The notes beneath the pieces are model-generated. The model was given only the letters and a program-made list of their open reading frames with translations, was not told the DNA's origin and made no database searches. From NCBI RefSeq assembly GCF_900106925.1, contig NZ_FNNZ01000007.1, forward strand, positions 1-64,000: DNA of 64,000 bases, written 5' to 3'. Position numbers and translations under genes: made by a program. Numbering within the stretch: the stretch's first letter is position 1; each line of letters starts with the position of its first letter. This document shows, in pieces, positions 29,687 through 37,735 of this stretch. The DNA comes from Thiocapsa roseopersicina. GTDB lineage: Bacteria; Pseudomonadota; Gammaproteobacteria; Chromatiales; Chromatiaceae.

Positions 29687-32464
29687 TTAAGTGGCCCCCA
29701 CAGCCCCTCCGGGGCTGCTCCCGGCAACCAGGGCAAGGATCTGACCGAGCCGGGCATTCTGCTCCGGCGAGATGTCGCGCCCGGCGGCGTGGCCGGCGTT
29801 GGCGATGGCGAGCGCGCGGAACGCCTCGAACCAGTCGACGATATAGAGCGCGGGGAAGTTCACCGGGGTCTCAGGCAGAACGGGCATACCGCGGGGCGGA
29901 ATCGGCGGGGGCGGAGCAAAGACCGAGCGCTGTTGGCCGACCAGGGAGCGCGGGCGGTCGTCGGTCGGCAGGTCGTCGGTACCGAGATAATCGATGAAGC
30001 GATTGACGCGCGTCGCGGTCACGAAGACCTGACGCTCGGCCAGTTGAGAGCGCATCGCGGCGGTTTGGGACTCGGCGCTGTCGATCAGACCGATCAGGGC
30101 TTGATCCAGACCCGAGCGGTCGGCGCCGGTGATCAGCTCTCCGATCAGGTCTTCGAGCGCACCCTTGTCCAGGCCCATATGGCGCAGCCAGTGCGGATCC
30201 TCGGGCAGCGCCTTGAGGTGACCGACCCAGTAGCTGAGCACCGCACGGACGAAGCGGGCGGCGTTCTCGTTGGTCGCCGCGGGGGGCGATGCGTCGCCGC
30301 TGCCCTTGTTGGCCGCGCGGTCCGTGCCCGAGGGGTAGCTGGATGAGGCCACGCCGAGCAGGGCATCCAGATCGATCAGGCCGCCGTCGCTGCTCGGCGT
30401 CGGGGTGCGGGCCGCATCGGGTGCGGCGGCCGAGGTCGGCGGCGCCGATTGACCGGCCGCAGCGTCGGAGCGCAGATAGAGTGCCCGCAGCCCCTCCTTA
30501 GGCGGCTGCAGCGCGCCGAGCAAGGCGGCGAAGCGATTGGGTCGCTGACGCAGCGCCCCGATCACCCGATCGGCGAGGCGGCGTTTATTGTCGACCTCGG
30601 CCGCGCCCTCGGCGCGGAAATAGGGCCCGAAGCGATGCCGAACGAGCTCCTCGATCCCCGCGTCGAGCTGCTCGCCGATCCGGGTGAGCTTGCCCTCGGG
30701 CGCTGCAACCCGGCCGAGATAGGCGGCGAGACGTGCGATGCCGCCGTCGTTGAAGCTGAGCATGGCGTCCCAGGCGGCTTGGGGATCCGCGAGATGCTTC
30801 CGGACCGTCGGATCCTCGCAGAAGGTGCGCCGCAAGAGGTCGAGACGCGCGCGCTGGCCGGGGAGGATGGCCTGCTCGCCGGCCGCGTCGGTCTCGATCA
30901 CGGCGGTCGCCATGCGCGGCTTGCGCACCAGGAAGAGGTTGTCGAAGGGCTTACCCGGCGACCATTCGCGCAGCCAGTCGTAGGCGCCGAAGCGCTCCAG
31001 GAGGGCGAGCTTCATCATGCCTTCCCAGCCCTTGCGCATCAGGTCCTCGGTCTCGCTCGGGACCGGGTTGAGACGAAAGTCGAACATGGTGAAGGCCCAG
31101 ATCAGCCCCGGATCGCGGCGCGCGCGGGTGGCCGGATCCGCACCCTGCGTCGCATGGACCCAGGTCTCCAAAACCGGCCCCAGGTCTTTGACATCGCTCT
31201 GCTTGTGCGAGGGGGCGCAGAGCACCAGAAGGTTCATCTCCTGATCGTCGGTGTAGCGCTCGAAGAGGAAGGCGACCTTGCCGCGCAGCACCAGTTGGGC
31301 GACCGGATCGACCTGATCGTCCTGGAGCTGTTTGCGCACCTCGGCCAGATTCGCAACCGCGAGACGTCCGCGATAGCCGGGGAAGTCGAGCAGGTCGACC
31401 TGCTCCAGGAGCCCGGTACGCGGCGTCTCGGCCAGCACGAAACGCAGCTCCGTGGTCAGGGCCGCGAGCAGCGAGCGCGGCAGAGAAACCGCCGGCAGCA
31501 GGGTGTCGCCGCGACGCGGGACGATCTCGATACGGTCGGCGTCGTCGCGCCCGAGCCGCTCCAGGATGTCCACATTCATGATGCTGTCGCCCTGACTCAG
31601 CTCGCCGCTTGGGTCGGTGCGCACCAGCGCGGCGAGCGGGGCAAAGCATGCGTCGGCGTGACCGGTCTCGGCGAGTCCCCGGCGCAGGGCCAGATAGGTC
31701 TCGGTCAGCTCGCGCACCTCGCCCCAGAGGACGGAGAAGAGCGCGGCGCGATCGGGCGGCTCCAGATAGGGCGCCAGCGCGATCGCGGTCGGCCAATAGT
31801 CGGCCTTGAGCTGCTCGGTGGTCTTGGGGAAGCGTTTTTCGAAATACTCGAGCAGGTCGACCACGTCGTCCTCGCTCACCCCGCCGGTGGGCGCGGCGGT
31901 GCGGCGCGCCTGCAAGGCGGCGAGATGGCGGCGCAAGTGACCGGGCGAGAGGTCCACCTCCACCTGCTCACGGTCGAAGTCGTTGAAGAAGGCGTTGCCG
32001 AGCACCTTGGCCAGGTCGACCTCGGAGAAGAGCGACAGCTCCAGCGGATAACCCGGCGGTGCCGTGCTCGGACGGCGCGTGAAGCGGGTCACCAGACCGG
32101 TCGCCTCCTTGCCGTGGCCGGGCGGATTCACGTGCTGGATGAAGTTGAGCCGCCGGCCCTCGACCTGGGTCTCCAGCTCCCCGCTCTCCCCGGCCGCGAG
32201 TGCGGAGATCAGATAGGACTTGCCGGCCTGCGACAGACCGAAGAAGCCGACGCTGACCGAGCGACCGGCCGCGCGTCCGAGCCGGGTGGCGAGGTTGCGC
32301 GTGCGCCTGAGCTTATCGGTCAGGCTGTCGGACTCGCGATCGAGCCGCTGGGAATGGCGGCGCGTCTCGGCGACCCAATCGATCGCCTCGCCGCTGCCCT
32401 CGTAGAGCGCGCGGCTGCGGCGAATCAGGTCGGCTGCGCGTGACGCGTGCGATGTCTCGGTCAT
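29687..32464 (-). CDS. srfC: SrfC-family dynamin-like GTPase
   Basis: The 925-residue protein matches the putative virulence factor family SrfC. Walker A is at 76-83 (GLSQAGKS) and the G3 motif D-F-P-G at 360-363 (VDLLDFPGYRG), the hallmarks of a large GTPase of the dynamin type. Also recognisable are KLRRTRNLATRLGRAAGRSV just before the P-loop and the C-terminal segment PVNFPALYIVDWFEAFRALA. No membrane helix is visible, so it should act in the cytosol or at the inner face of the membrane. The frame starts at the ATG at 32464. It lies 119 bp after srfB. The Salmonella srf genes were named as SsrB-regulated factors; the molecular function of the family remains unclear. Confidence 0.85.
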   Translation of the reverse strand: MTETSHASRAADLIRRSRALYEGSGEAIDWVAETRRHSQRLDRESDSLTDKLRRTRNLATRLGRAAGRSVSVGFFGLSQAGKSYLISALAAGESGELETQVEGRRLNFIQHVNPPGHGKEATGLVTRFTRRPSTAPPGYPLELSLFSEVDLAKVLGNAFFNDFDREQVEVDLSPGHLRRHLAALQARRTAAPTGGVSEDDVVDLLEYFEKRFPKTTEQLKADYWPTAIALAPYLEPPDRAALFSVLWGEVRELTETYLALRRGLAETGHADACFAPLAALVRTDPSGELSQGDSIMNVDILERLGRDDADRIEIVPRRGDTLLPAVSLPRSLLAALTTELRFVLAETPRTGLLEQVDLLDFPGYRGRLAVANLAEVRKQLQDDQVDPVAQLVLRGKVAFLFERYTDDQEMNLLVLCAPSHKQSDVKDLGPVLETWVHATQGADPATRARRDPGLIWAFTMFDFRLNPVPSETEDLMRKGWEGMMKLALLERFGAYDWLREWSPGKPFDNLFLVRKPRMATAVIETDAAGEQAILPGQRARLDLLRRTFCEDPTVRKHLADPQAAWDAMLSFNDGGIARLAAYLGRVAAPEGKLTRIGEQLDAGIEELVRHRFGPYFRAEGAAEVDNKRRLADRVIGALRQRPNRFAALLGALQPPKEGLRALYLRSDAAAGQSAPPTSAAAPDAARTPTPSSDGGLIDLDALLGVASSSYPSGTDRAANKGSGDASPPAATNENAARFVRAVLSYWVGHLKALPEDPHWLRHMGLDKGALEDLIGELITGADRSGLDQALIGLIDSAESQTAAMRSQLAERQVFVTATRVNRFIDYLGTDDLPTDDRPRSLVGQQRSVFAPPPPIPPRGMPVLPETPVNFPALYIVDWFEAFRALAIANAGHAAGRDISPEQNARLGQILALVAGSSPGGAVGAT

Positions 32465-32501
32465 GGTTTCTTCGCTTGATCACCCATAAAAAGGCAGCGC
32501 C

Positions 32502-32551
32502 GTAGGTTGTGCTGACGATAGGAAGCACAACTTCCGCCGGCGGTTGGTTGT
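32502..32551. repeat. GTAGGTTGTGC-type palindromic repeat, partial copy
   Basis: GTAGGTTGTGCTGACG followed by AGGAAGCACAAC and TCCGCCGGCGG closely matches the first half of the repeat at 35757-35831. It lies in the srfB-srfC gap. Its right half (GCACAACCTAC) is missing, leaving GGTTGGTTGTAAGC. Confidence 0.7.
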
Positions 32552-32582
32552 AAGCCCCCTGCTTCGAGAGCTTCGGCCGCGC

Positions 32583-35576
32583 TCACCTGAAGATCGACCC
32601 GCTGTCGAGCCAATAGCTGTCCTGATCGAAGCCGATACTGGCTAGTGTGTTGAGCTTCAGCGCTACGACACCACGACCGAAGGCGCGTCCGCCTTCAAGC
32701 TCCACGGCGGCGACCCGGAACCGCTCGGCATTCACCCCGCGCATCCGCTCCAGACGGACTTGGAGCACGCCGCCCTGCGTGTAGAGCAGACGGCGAACCT
32801 CGTCGTCGGCAAAGTCGAGCAGATAAAGCGGCTGCGCACCCCAACGCTCGGCGGCGAGCTGACGATAACCGATATGCATCACGCCGGTCATGGGGATGGT
32901 GGTCTCGGGTAACTGGTACTCGGGGTCGTCGAGGTCGACGCCGCTGTAATAGACATCGCCGGCCTTGATCATTCGGTTGCGGTCGATCATGCCGAGATAG
33001 CGGATCGTCGAGTAGGGGCGAAAGGCGTTGGCTCGGAACGAGAAGTTGGGCAACCGCCCCTGCCCGAGCAGACAGAGCATGGCGCCGACCGCAGCCGTGG
33101 TCTTGGGGTCGGCGATGCGGCCGCGCCGATTGAAGGGATACCAGGCCCCGGTGCGATAGTCGTGCATCGCGATGATTCGATCCGGCGGCAACGGCAAGAG
33201 AGCGCGCACCAGCGCCTGGAAGCCCGGCAGGCGCGACGGGCGACCGGTCAGCAGAAGCAGGTCGCAGTCGTAGAGGTGCGCGATCTCGCACAGTGAGCGC
33301 ACGGCGCGGGTGACCTCGAGGCGCTCCTCCATGAACAATTGATGGGTGCGGTCGAGATCGAGCCGAACCGGGCAGTCCAGCAACGAAAAGCCGGTGACCG
33401 TCCCGCCGGTCGCATCGCGCACGCCGCCGGCGAACCAATCCAGGACCGCATCGGTCGGCCCCTCGGGACTGATCTCGGCGACCAGCTCGGAGAGTGCGAG
33501 GGTATGCGGCTCGCTGCCGTGGACCGGATCGAAACGCTCGTAGGCCTTGAGCACCGCGAGCCCGGCCGGGTAAAGGACCTGCAACGCCAACTGCTGGCGG
33601 AGCATCCCCTCCTGGACATCGACCGGATCCGCGCCGATGAGGCGCGAAAGCAGGGCGTCGGGCTCTTCCACCCCGGCCGCGGTGACCGCCTCCTTAAGGG
33701 CCGGCACCAGGGTCGCGCCGATGACCTCGAGCAGGATGTCGTCGCCCGCGACCTTGAAGCCGTCGCGAAAGCGCTGCTCGGGCACGATGGTGCGATTCGC
33801 ACCGGTGCGACCGCCTTCGAGCAGATAGTCGTTGATGACGAGGTCCGTCGTGCCGCCGCCGATGTCCACGGTAGCGATCCGCAGGCGCGGACCCTCCCCT
33901 GCGGTTCGCCCCCCGGTCTCGGCATCGCGGACCCGTCCGGCGATCGCGAACAACTCCTCCGCACGCCCGGCGAAGGTGTTCTGGATCTCGCTGTAGAGAT
34001 AGACCGCCTGGCTGCAGGTCGCCTCGTCCCAGCGCACCTCGATGGTCGGGAAGGGGGGCCAGGCCAGCTCGGCGCCGGGGCCCTCGATCGGGGCATCTTC
34101 GGGATGCCAGCCGAACGCCTTCCAGACCAGCCCGACGGCCTGGTGCATCCGCTCGGCAAAAAGATCGCGCTCCTGCTTGGGCATCGAGGGCGGGATCGTC
34201 AGGATCAGCGTGCGCAGATGCCGCGGAAGATCGGCCGTGGGCATACGCAGACGCTGCGCCGGGCTGTTGATCTGGCAGAGCGCCTGGGTCAGCACCTCGG
34301 CCAGCATGAACATCATCATGGCGCTGCGCGAGTAGTGCGGCATGAAGACCGGCATACGGTCGGCCTCGGGCAAGGTGTAGAGCGCGGTGCCGACCTCGTT
34401 GATGAGATTGCAGAAGGGCGCAGCCGTGGCCATCGGCTCGATCTCGGTGCGCACGAAGGCGCTGTTGAAGCGCCAGCCGGTGTCGAAGCGGTCCTCGTCC
34501 CAGAGATAGCGTTTGGGGCTGGAGATACCGGTGGCCCCTTCGGTCCCGCGACGACGCCCGGCCATGCGCGCGGCCTCCGGACCGACGCGGGCGATGGTCG
34601 GCCAGAGGAAGGCACCGGCGCGTCCGCTCTTGTGCGCCCAGTGCTCCTTGCCGAAGGTCGCCTGCGCCAGCTCGACGCGGCTCTCGAAGGGCTCGTTGTA
34701 GCGATGCTGCGGCTGTGAAAGATCGCGCAGCTCCAACTCGTAGCGGCGTCCCAGGACGTCGCCCTCCTTGGCGTGCTGCTCGATCAGGATGCCGCAGGTG
34801 CGCGAGTTGCCGACGTCCAGCACCATGTCGACCGGCACCGCCGGCTGAACGTCGGTCGCCTTGTTGCCGAGCAGCTTGATCTCGGGGATGCAGCCGGCTT
34901 CGCCGATGACCGCGAGCAGGTTGAGATAATGGGCATGGTGTGCGAGACGCTCGCGCTCCGCCTCCACGTCCTCGGGCGGCAGACGCAGGCGCGGGCCGGC
35001 ACGCTCGTCGAAGACCTCCTGGATCCAGCCCGCCACCCAGGGCAGCTCCGGGAACCAGCCGATCTCGTGCGCGCGGTGCGCGAAGGCGAAGGCCGCACCC
35101 GCGCCGACATCGGCCTCCGTCGGGGCTAGATAGCGCAGGTCTTCGGCGTCGGCCAGCAGATTGGTGTCGATGGCGAGGGTCAGACGATGGGTGTGATCGG
35201 TCGCGGCGGCCTCCTCCGCGGACAGGGCCAAGAGGCGCAACCGTGCCCAGGTCTCGGGGCCGGCCGCGAAGCGCCTCGGCGGGTGTAGTCGCAGCACGGG
35301 CACCGGCAGCCAGATGCCGTCGAGCAGGCGCGCGGAGTCGTCGACCGGAACGCTCAGTTGAGACTTCAACGGAATGCTCGGACGGTCGGGCCAGTAGAGC
35401 TGATTGGTGCGCTCGTCATAGAGCAGGCGCGCCAGCGAGCGGTTGCTCTCCTGCACCACGAATTCGCCCGGCAGGGCCTTGCGCAACGCGAGGGTCAAGC
35501 CGAAGTCGAGGAACTGAACACCGCTGTCGGCAATCAGCGTCACCTTGGTTTCGAAGTTCACCAGTCTCGCGAGCAT
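32583..35576 (-). CDS. srfB: SrfB-family actin/Hsp70-fold ATPase
   Basis: The 997-residue protein belongs to the SrfB (virulence protein) family. The three signature motifs of the actin/Hsp70 ATPase fold are visible: phosphate-1 DVGNSRTCG at 254-262, phosphate-2 DIGGGTTDL at 571-579, and the adenosine motif TGRPSRLPG at 777-785. The first ~250 residues (starting MLARLVNFETKVTLIADSGV) are a separate domain. No membrane helices are seen. The ATG at 35576 is 12 bp from a dispersed repeat, which supplies most of its leader. It precedes srfC. Being Hsp70/actin-like, it probably uses ATP to assemble or remodel a complex; its clients are unknown. Confidence 0.9.
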   Translation of the reverse strand: MLARLVNFETKVTLIADSGVQFLDFGLTLALRKALPGEFVVQESNRSLARLLYDERTNQLYWPDRPSIPLKSQLSVPVDDSARLLDGIWLPVPVLRLHPPRRFAAGPETWARLRLLALSAEEAAATDHTHRLTLAIDTNLLADAEDLRYLAPTEADVGAGAAFAFAHRAHEIGWFPELPWVAGWIQEVFDERAGPRLRLPPEDVEAERERLAHHAHYLNLLAVIGEAGCIPEIKLLGNKATDVQPAVPVDMVLDVGNSRTCGILIEQHAKEGDVLGRRYELELRDLSQPQHRYNEPFESRVELAQATFGKEHWAHKSGRAGAFLWPTIARVGPEAARMAGRRRGTEGATGISSPKRYLWDEDRFDTGWRFNSAFVRTEIEPMATAAPFCNLINEVGTALYTLPEADRMPVFMPHYSRSAMMMFMLAEVLTQALCQINSPAQRLRMPTADLPRHLRTLILTIPPSMPKQERDLFAERMHQAVGLVWKAFGWHPEDAPIEGPGAELAWPPFPTIEVRWDEATCSQAVYLYSEIQNTFAGRAEELFAIAGRVRDAETGGRTAGEGPRLRIATVDIGGGTTDLVINDYLLEGGRTGANRTIVPEQRFRDGFKVAGDDILLEVIGATLVPALKEAVTAAGVEEPDALLSRLIGADPVDVQEGMLRQQLALQVLYPAGLAVLKAYERFDPVHGSEPHTLALSELVAEISPEGPTDAVLDWFAGGVRDATGGTVTGFSLLDCPVRLDLDRTHQLFMEERLEVTRAVRSLCEIAHLYDCDLLLLTGRPSRLPGFQALVRALLPLPPDRIIAMHDYRTGAWYPFNRRGRIADPKTTAAVGAMLCLLGQGRLPNFSFRANAFRPYSTIRYLGMIDRNRMIKAGDVYYSGVDLDDPEYQLPETTIPMTGVMHIGYRQLAAERWGAQPLYLLDFADDEVRRLLYTQGGVLQVRLERMRGVNAERFRVAAVELEGGRAFGRGVVALKLNTLASIGFDQDSYWLDSGSIFR

Positions 35577-35587
35577 GGCCTGTGACC

Positions 35588-35755
35588 TAAACCGCGCCCG
35601 GCGCGGAATGCGATGTTTTTGGATGGGGTCGGCCTCGGTAGACCTGACGACCGTTGGAGCCGGCGCGGTTTAATCTATTAAAAAACATATTATTTTAGAC
35701 CGCGTCCCCGCTAAGGGCTGTGGATGCACCAAACGTCGAGCTCACGCGACAGGCG
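35588..35755. repeat. two-hairpin dispersed repeat, copy 2 (upstream of srfB, truncated)
   Basis: Unit 1 has arms TAAACCGCGCC and GGCGCGGTTTA, followed by the AT-rich linker and the first part of unit 2 (GACCGCGTCCCCGC to GAGCTCACGCGACAG). The right end of unit 2 is replaced by the 35757 repeat, so one element seems to have landed in the other. It is 12 bp upstream of the srfB ATG on the minus strand. Confidence 0.8.
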
Positions 35756-35756
35756 C

Positions 35757-35831
35757 GTAGGTTGTGCTGACGTCAGGAAGCACAACATCCGCCGGCGAGT
35801 TGTGCCTCGCTGTCGCTCGGCACAACCTACA
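35757..35831. repeat. GTAGGTTGTGC...GCACAACCTAC palindromic repeat (MITE/REP-like)
   Basis: The 75-bp element has perfect terminal inverted repeats (GTAGGTTGTGC / GCACAACCTAC) and internal GAAGCACAAC and GAGTTGTGCC that pair with each other and with the ends. A partial copy lies at 32502. Elements with similar GTAGGTTG ends are widespread in gammaproteobacteria. It sits between srfA and srfB. Confidence 0.75.
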
Positions 35832-35860
35832 ACGCCCTCGCGCAACCAGGTTCCGTCCGC

Positions 35861-37735
35861 TCATTCGCCCGCCGCACCCTGCACGTCGAGCGAGAAGGTA
35901 CCACCGCCGGGATAACGGCCGACGCAGTCGGGTTTGCCGTCCTTGCCCGGCGCGCACTCTACGCTCGGCCGACCGAAGTTGGTGCCGTCGGCGCAGCGGA
36001 TATCGCCGCTGCTGTCGATCACCAGACGCTCGCCCTTCACGGATGCCGCGGCGCCGCTTTGGCAGATGCTGCCGTCGTGGCGCTTGAGTCGCAATTGACC
36101 CTGACCCTCTTGGGTGCGGTATTCCATCTGGATGGGCAGACCTGTCTTGGGGTCTTGCAGGGAGGTGGCGGTGCGCCAGCCGCTGGTCAGTCCGCTCAGC
36201 GCCTGAGGGGTCGCGCCCGGCTCAGTGCTCGGTCCGGCCGTGCCGCCCTTGGCCGGTACGGTGCCGGTAACCGCGTCGGGCGCGCCTTCGGGTTCGCCAG
36301 CGGTCGAGCCGGGGAGACCTGGCGTCGCCGGGATTGCATCGCCCTCACCCGTCGGCGGCTCGGTGCCTTCCTCGGGCGAGACGGCGTCCGAGGTGTCCAG
36401 CCCCGTGGGCGGCTCGGCAGATTCTTCCTCGGCCGTCTGTCCCTCCTCAGGTGCCGCGTCGGCATCGGCCGCTGTCGGATCGGACAGAGTGGAATCAGCG
36501 GGACCGGGATCGGCTGCGGCTGGATCGGTCGGCAAGGGCTCGTCGCCGGTGGGATCGGTCGGGGCCGAATCGTCCGCGGGCAGGTCGCTCGGGAGCGGAT
36601 CGGCCAAAGGCAGCTCGGCATCCGCGCCCGCATCCTCGCCCTCGATCGGCATGGTCTCGGACGCATCCGGATCAAGCTCCTCGCCGGGGACCACAGGCTG
36701 CTCCTCGGCCCCCTCCCCCGCATCCGTTCCGATCGTTTCGTCCAAGACCGCAGCCTCTTCGGACAGGCTATCGGTCTCGTCCGTCACGCTTGTCGACTCG
36801 CTCCCCGAAACCCTCGTCTCGTCGATTGCGACGTCCTCGTCCGTCACCGAGATGGCGCTGGCGTCGGTCGTTCGGTCGCTTCGCAGGTCACGCTCGATCA
36901 GGGTGCGATCCCGGACCTGTCCGGAATCGATCGTCACATCGCGAATGACCGACTCGTCCCGAATCGAGGGGTCGACCAAGAGCGGATCCTCGGCGGGCGG
37001 CTCCGAGAGGATCGGCGCGAGCTCCTCCGCAACCCAGTCCGGAACCCATTCCGGGGCCCACTCGGCGAAGGGCGTCGAAGCGTCGGGCACGCAGCCGCGC
37101 AACAGGAAGAGAAGCAGCAGAATCAACGCGAGCAGGAGAAGCGGCAACCAGATCCACCAGGGAAGACCGCGGCGAGCCACCGGGTCCGGGTTCGGACTCG
37201 GGTCTTGCCGAGGCTCGTCGGTCAGGTCGAGCGACCACTCGGTCGGCGGGGCGGCGAATCGTTCCAGATTCACCAAGGGGTCGGAGCCGACCGCCTCGCG
37301 ATCGCGGACAAAGCCCCAAAAGCTCACGACCGGGCGGCCGTCGACCAGATAGACGTGGTCCTCGTCCGGGAAGTTGAAGACGTGGGCGAGCAGCCGGGCG
37401 AAGACCTGACGCTCGGGGTCCGGCTCGGCCTGCATGGTGCGCGCAAGCTCGTCGATCCGGGTGCGATTCTCCAAGAGCTGGTGTTGGGCCGAGAGCCGCT
37501 CCTCGGGGCTCGCGGCACTCCAGGGCACGACCGGACCGGGGCGCGGGGCGTACCAATCCAGCGTATCGCCGTCCTCGTTGCGCTGCGGGATGGCGAAGCT
37601 GTCGGCCAGATCCGGGCCGAGCCGACGAGCCAAGGCGGCGCGCAATTGGGCCGCGGCGAGATACACCGGGTGGCCGACGGCGCCGACCGGGTGATAGTCG
37701 GTGAGTGTTCCGGTGCGTAGTAAAGGTCCGATCAT
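35861..37735 (-). CDS. srfA: SrfA-family single-pass membrane protein
   Basis: The 624-residue protein has an N-terminal domain (1-~165) matching SrfA proteins (LLRTGTLTDYHPVGAVGHPV at the start, IPQRNEDGDTLDWYAPRPGP, PDEDHVYLVDGRPVVSFWGF), a poly-Leu membrane helix at ~192-212, a ~290-residue Asp/Ser/Glu/Pro-rich low-complexity stalk, and a C-terminal domain with two cysteine pairs (KRHDGSICQSGAAASVKGER, then IRCADGTNFG and VECAPGKDGKPDCVG) that is probably periplasmic and disulfide-bonded. Predicted topology is N-in, C-out, and the stalk is long enough to cross much of the periplasm. The ATG at 37735 overlaps the stop of the SrfA-like gene (ATGA). Confidence 0.85.
   Translation of the reverse strand: MIGPLLRTGTLTDYHPVGAVGHPVYLAAAQLRAALARRLGPDLADSFAIPQRNEDGDTLDWYAPRPGPVVPWSAASPEERLSAQHQLLENRTRIDELARTMQAEPDPERQVFARLLAHVFNFPDEDHVYLVDGRPVVSFWGFVRDREAVGSDPLVNLERFAAPPTEWSLDLTDEPRQDPSPNPDPVARRGLPWWIWLPLLLLALILLLLFLLRGCVPDASTPFAEWAPEWVPDWVAEELAPILSEPPAEDPLLVDPSIRDESVIRDVTIDSGQVRDRTLIERDLRSDRTTDASAISVTDEDVAIDETRVSGSESTSVTDETDSLSEEAAVLDETIGTDAGEGAEEQPVVPGEELDPDASETMPIEGEDAGADAELPLADPLPSDLPADDSAPTDPTGDEPLPTDPAAADPGPADSTLSDPTAADADAAPEEGQTAEEESAEPPTGLDTSDAVSPEEGTEPPTGEGDAIPATPGLPGSTAGEPEGAPDAVTGTVPAKGGTAGPSTEPGATPQALSGLTSGWRTATSLQDPKTGLPIQMEYRTQEGQGQLRLKRHDGSICQSGAAASVKGERLVIDSSGDIRCADGTNFGRPSVECAPGKDGKPDCVGRYPGGGTFSLDVQGAAGE

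Noticed and set aside
30449-32443. A 664-codon plus-strand frame opposite srfC
   Set aside because: Antisense shadow of the GTPase gene, with no ribosome site or recognisable domain.
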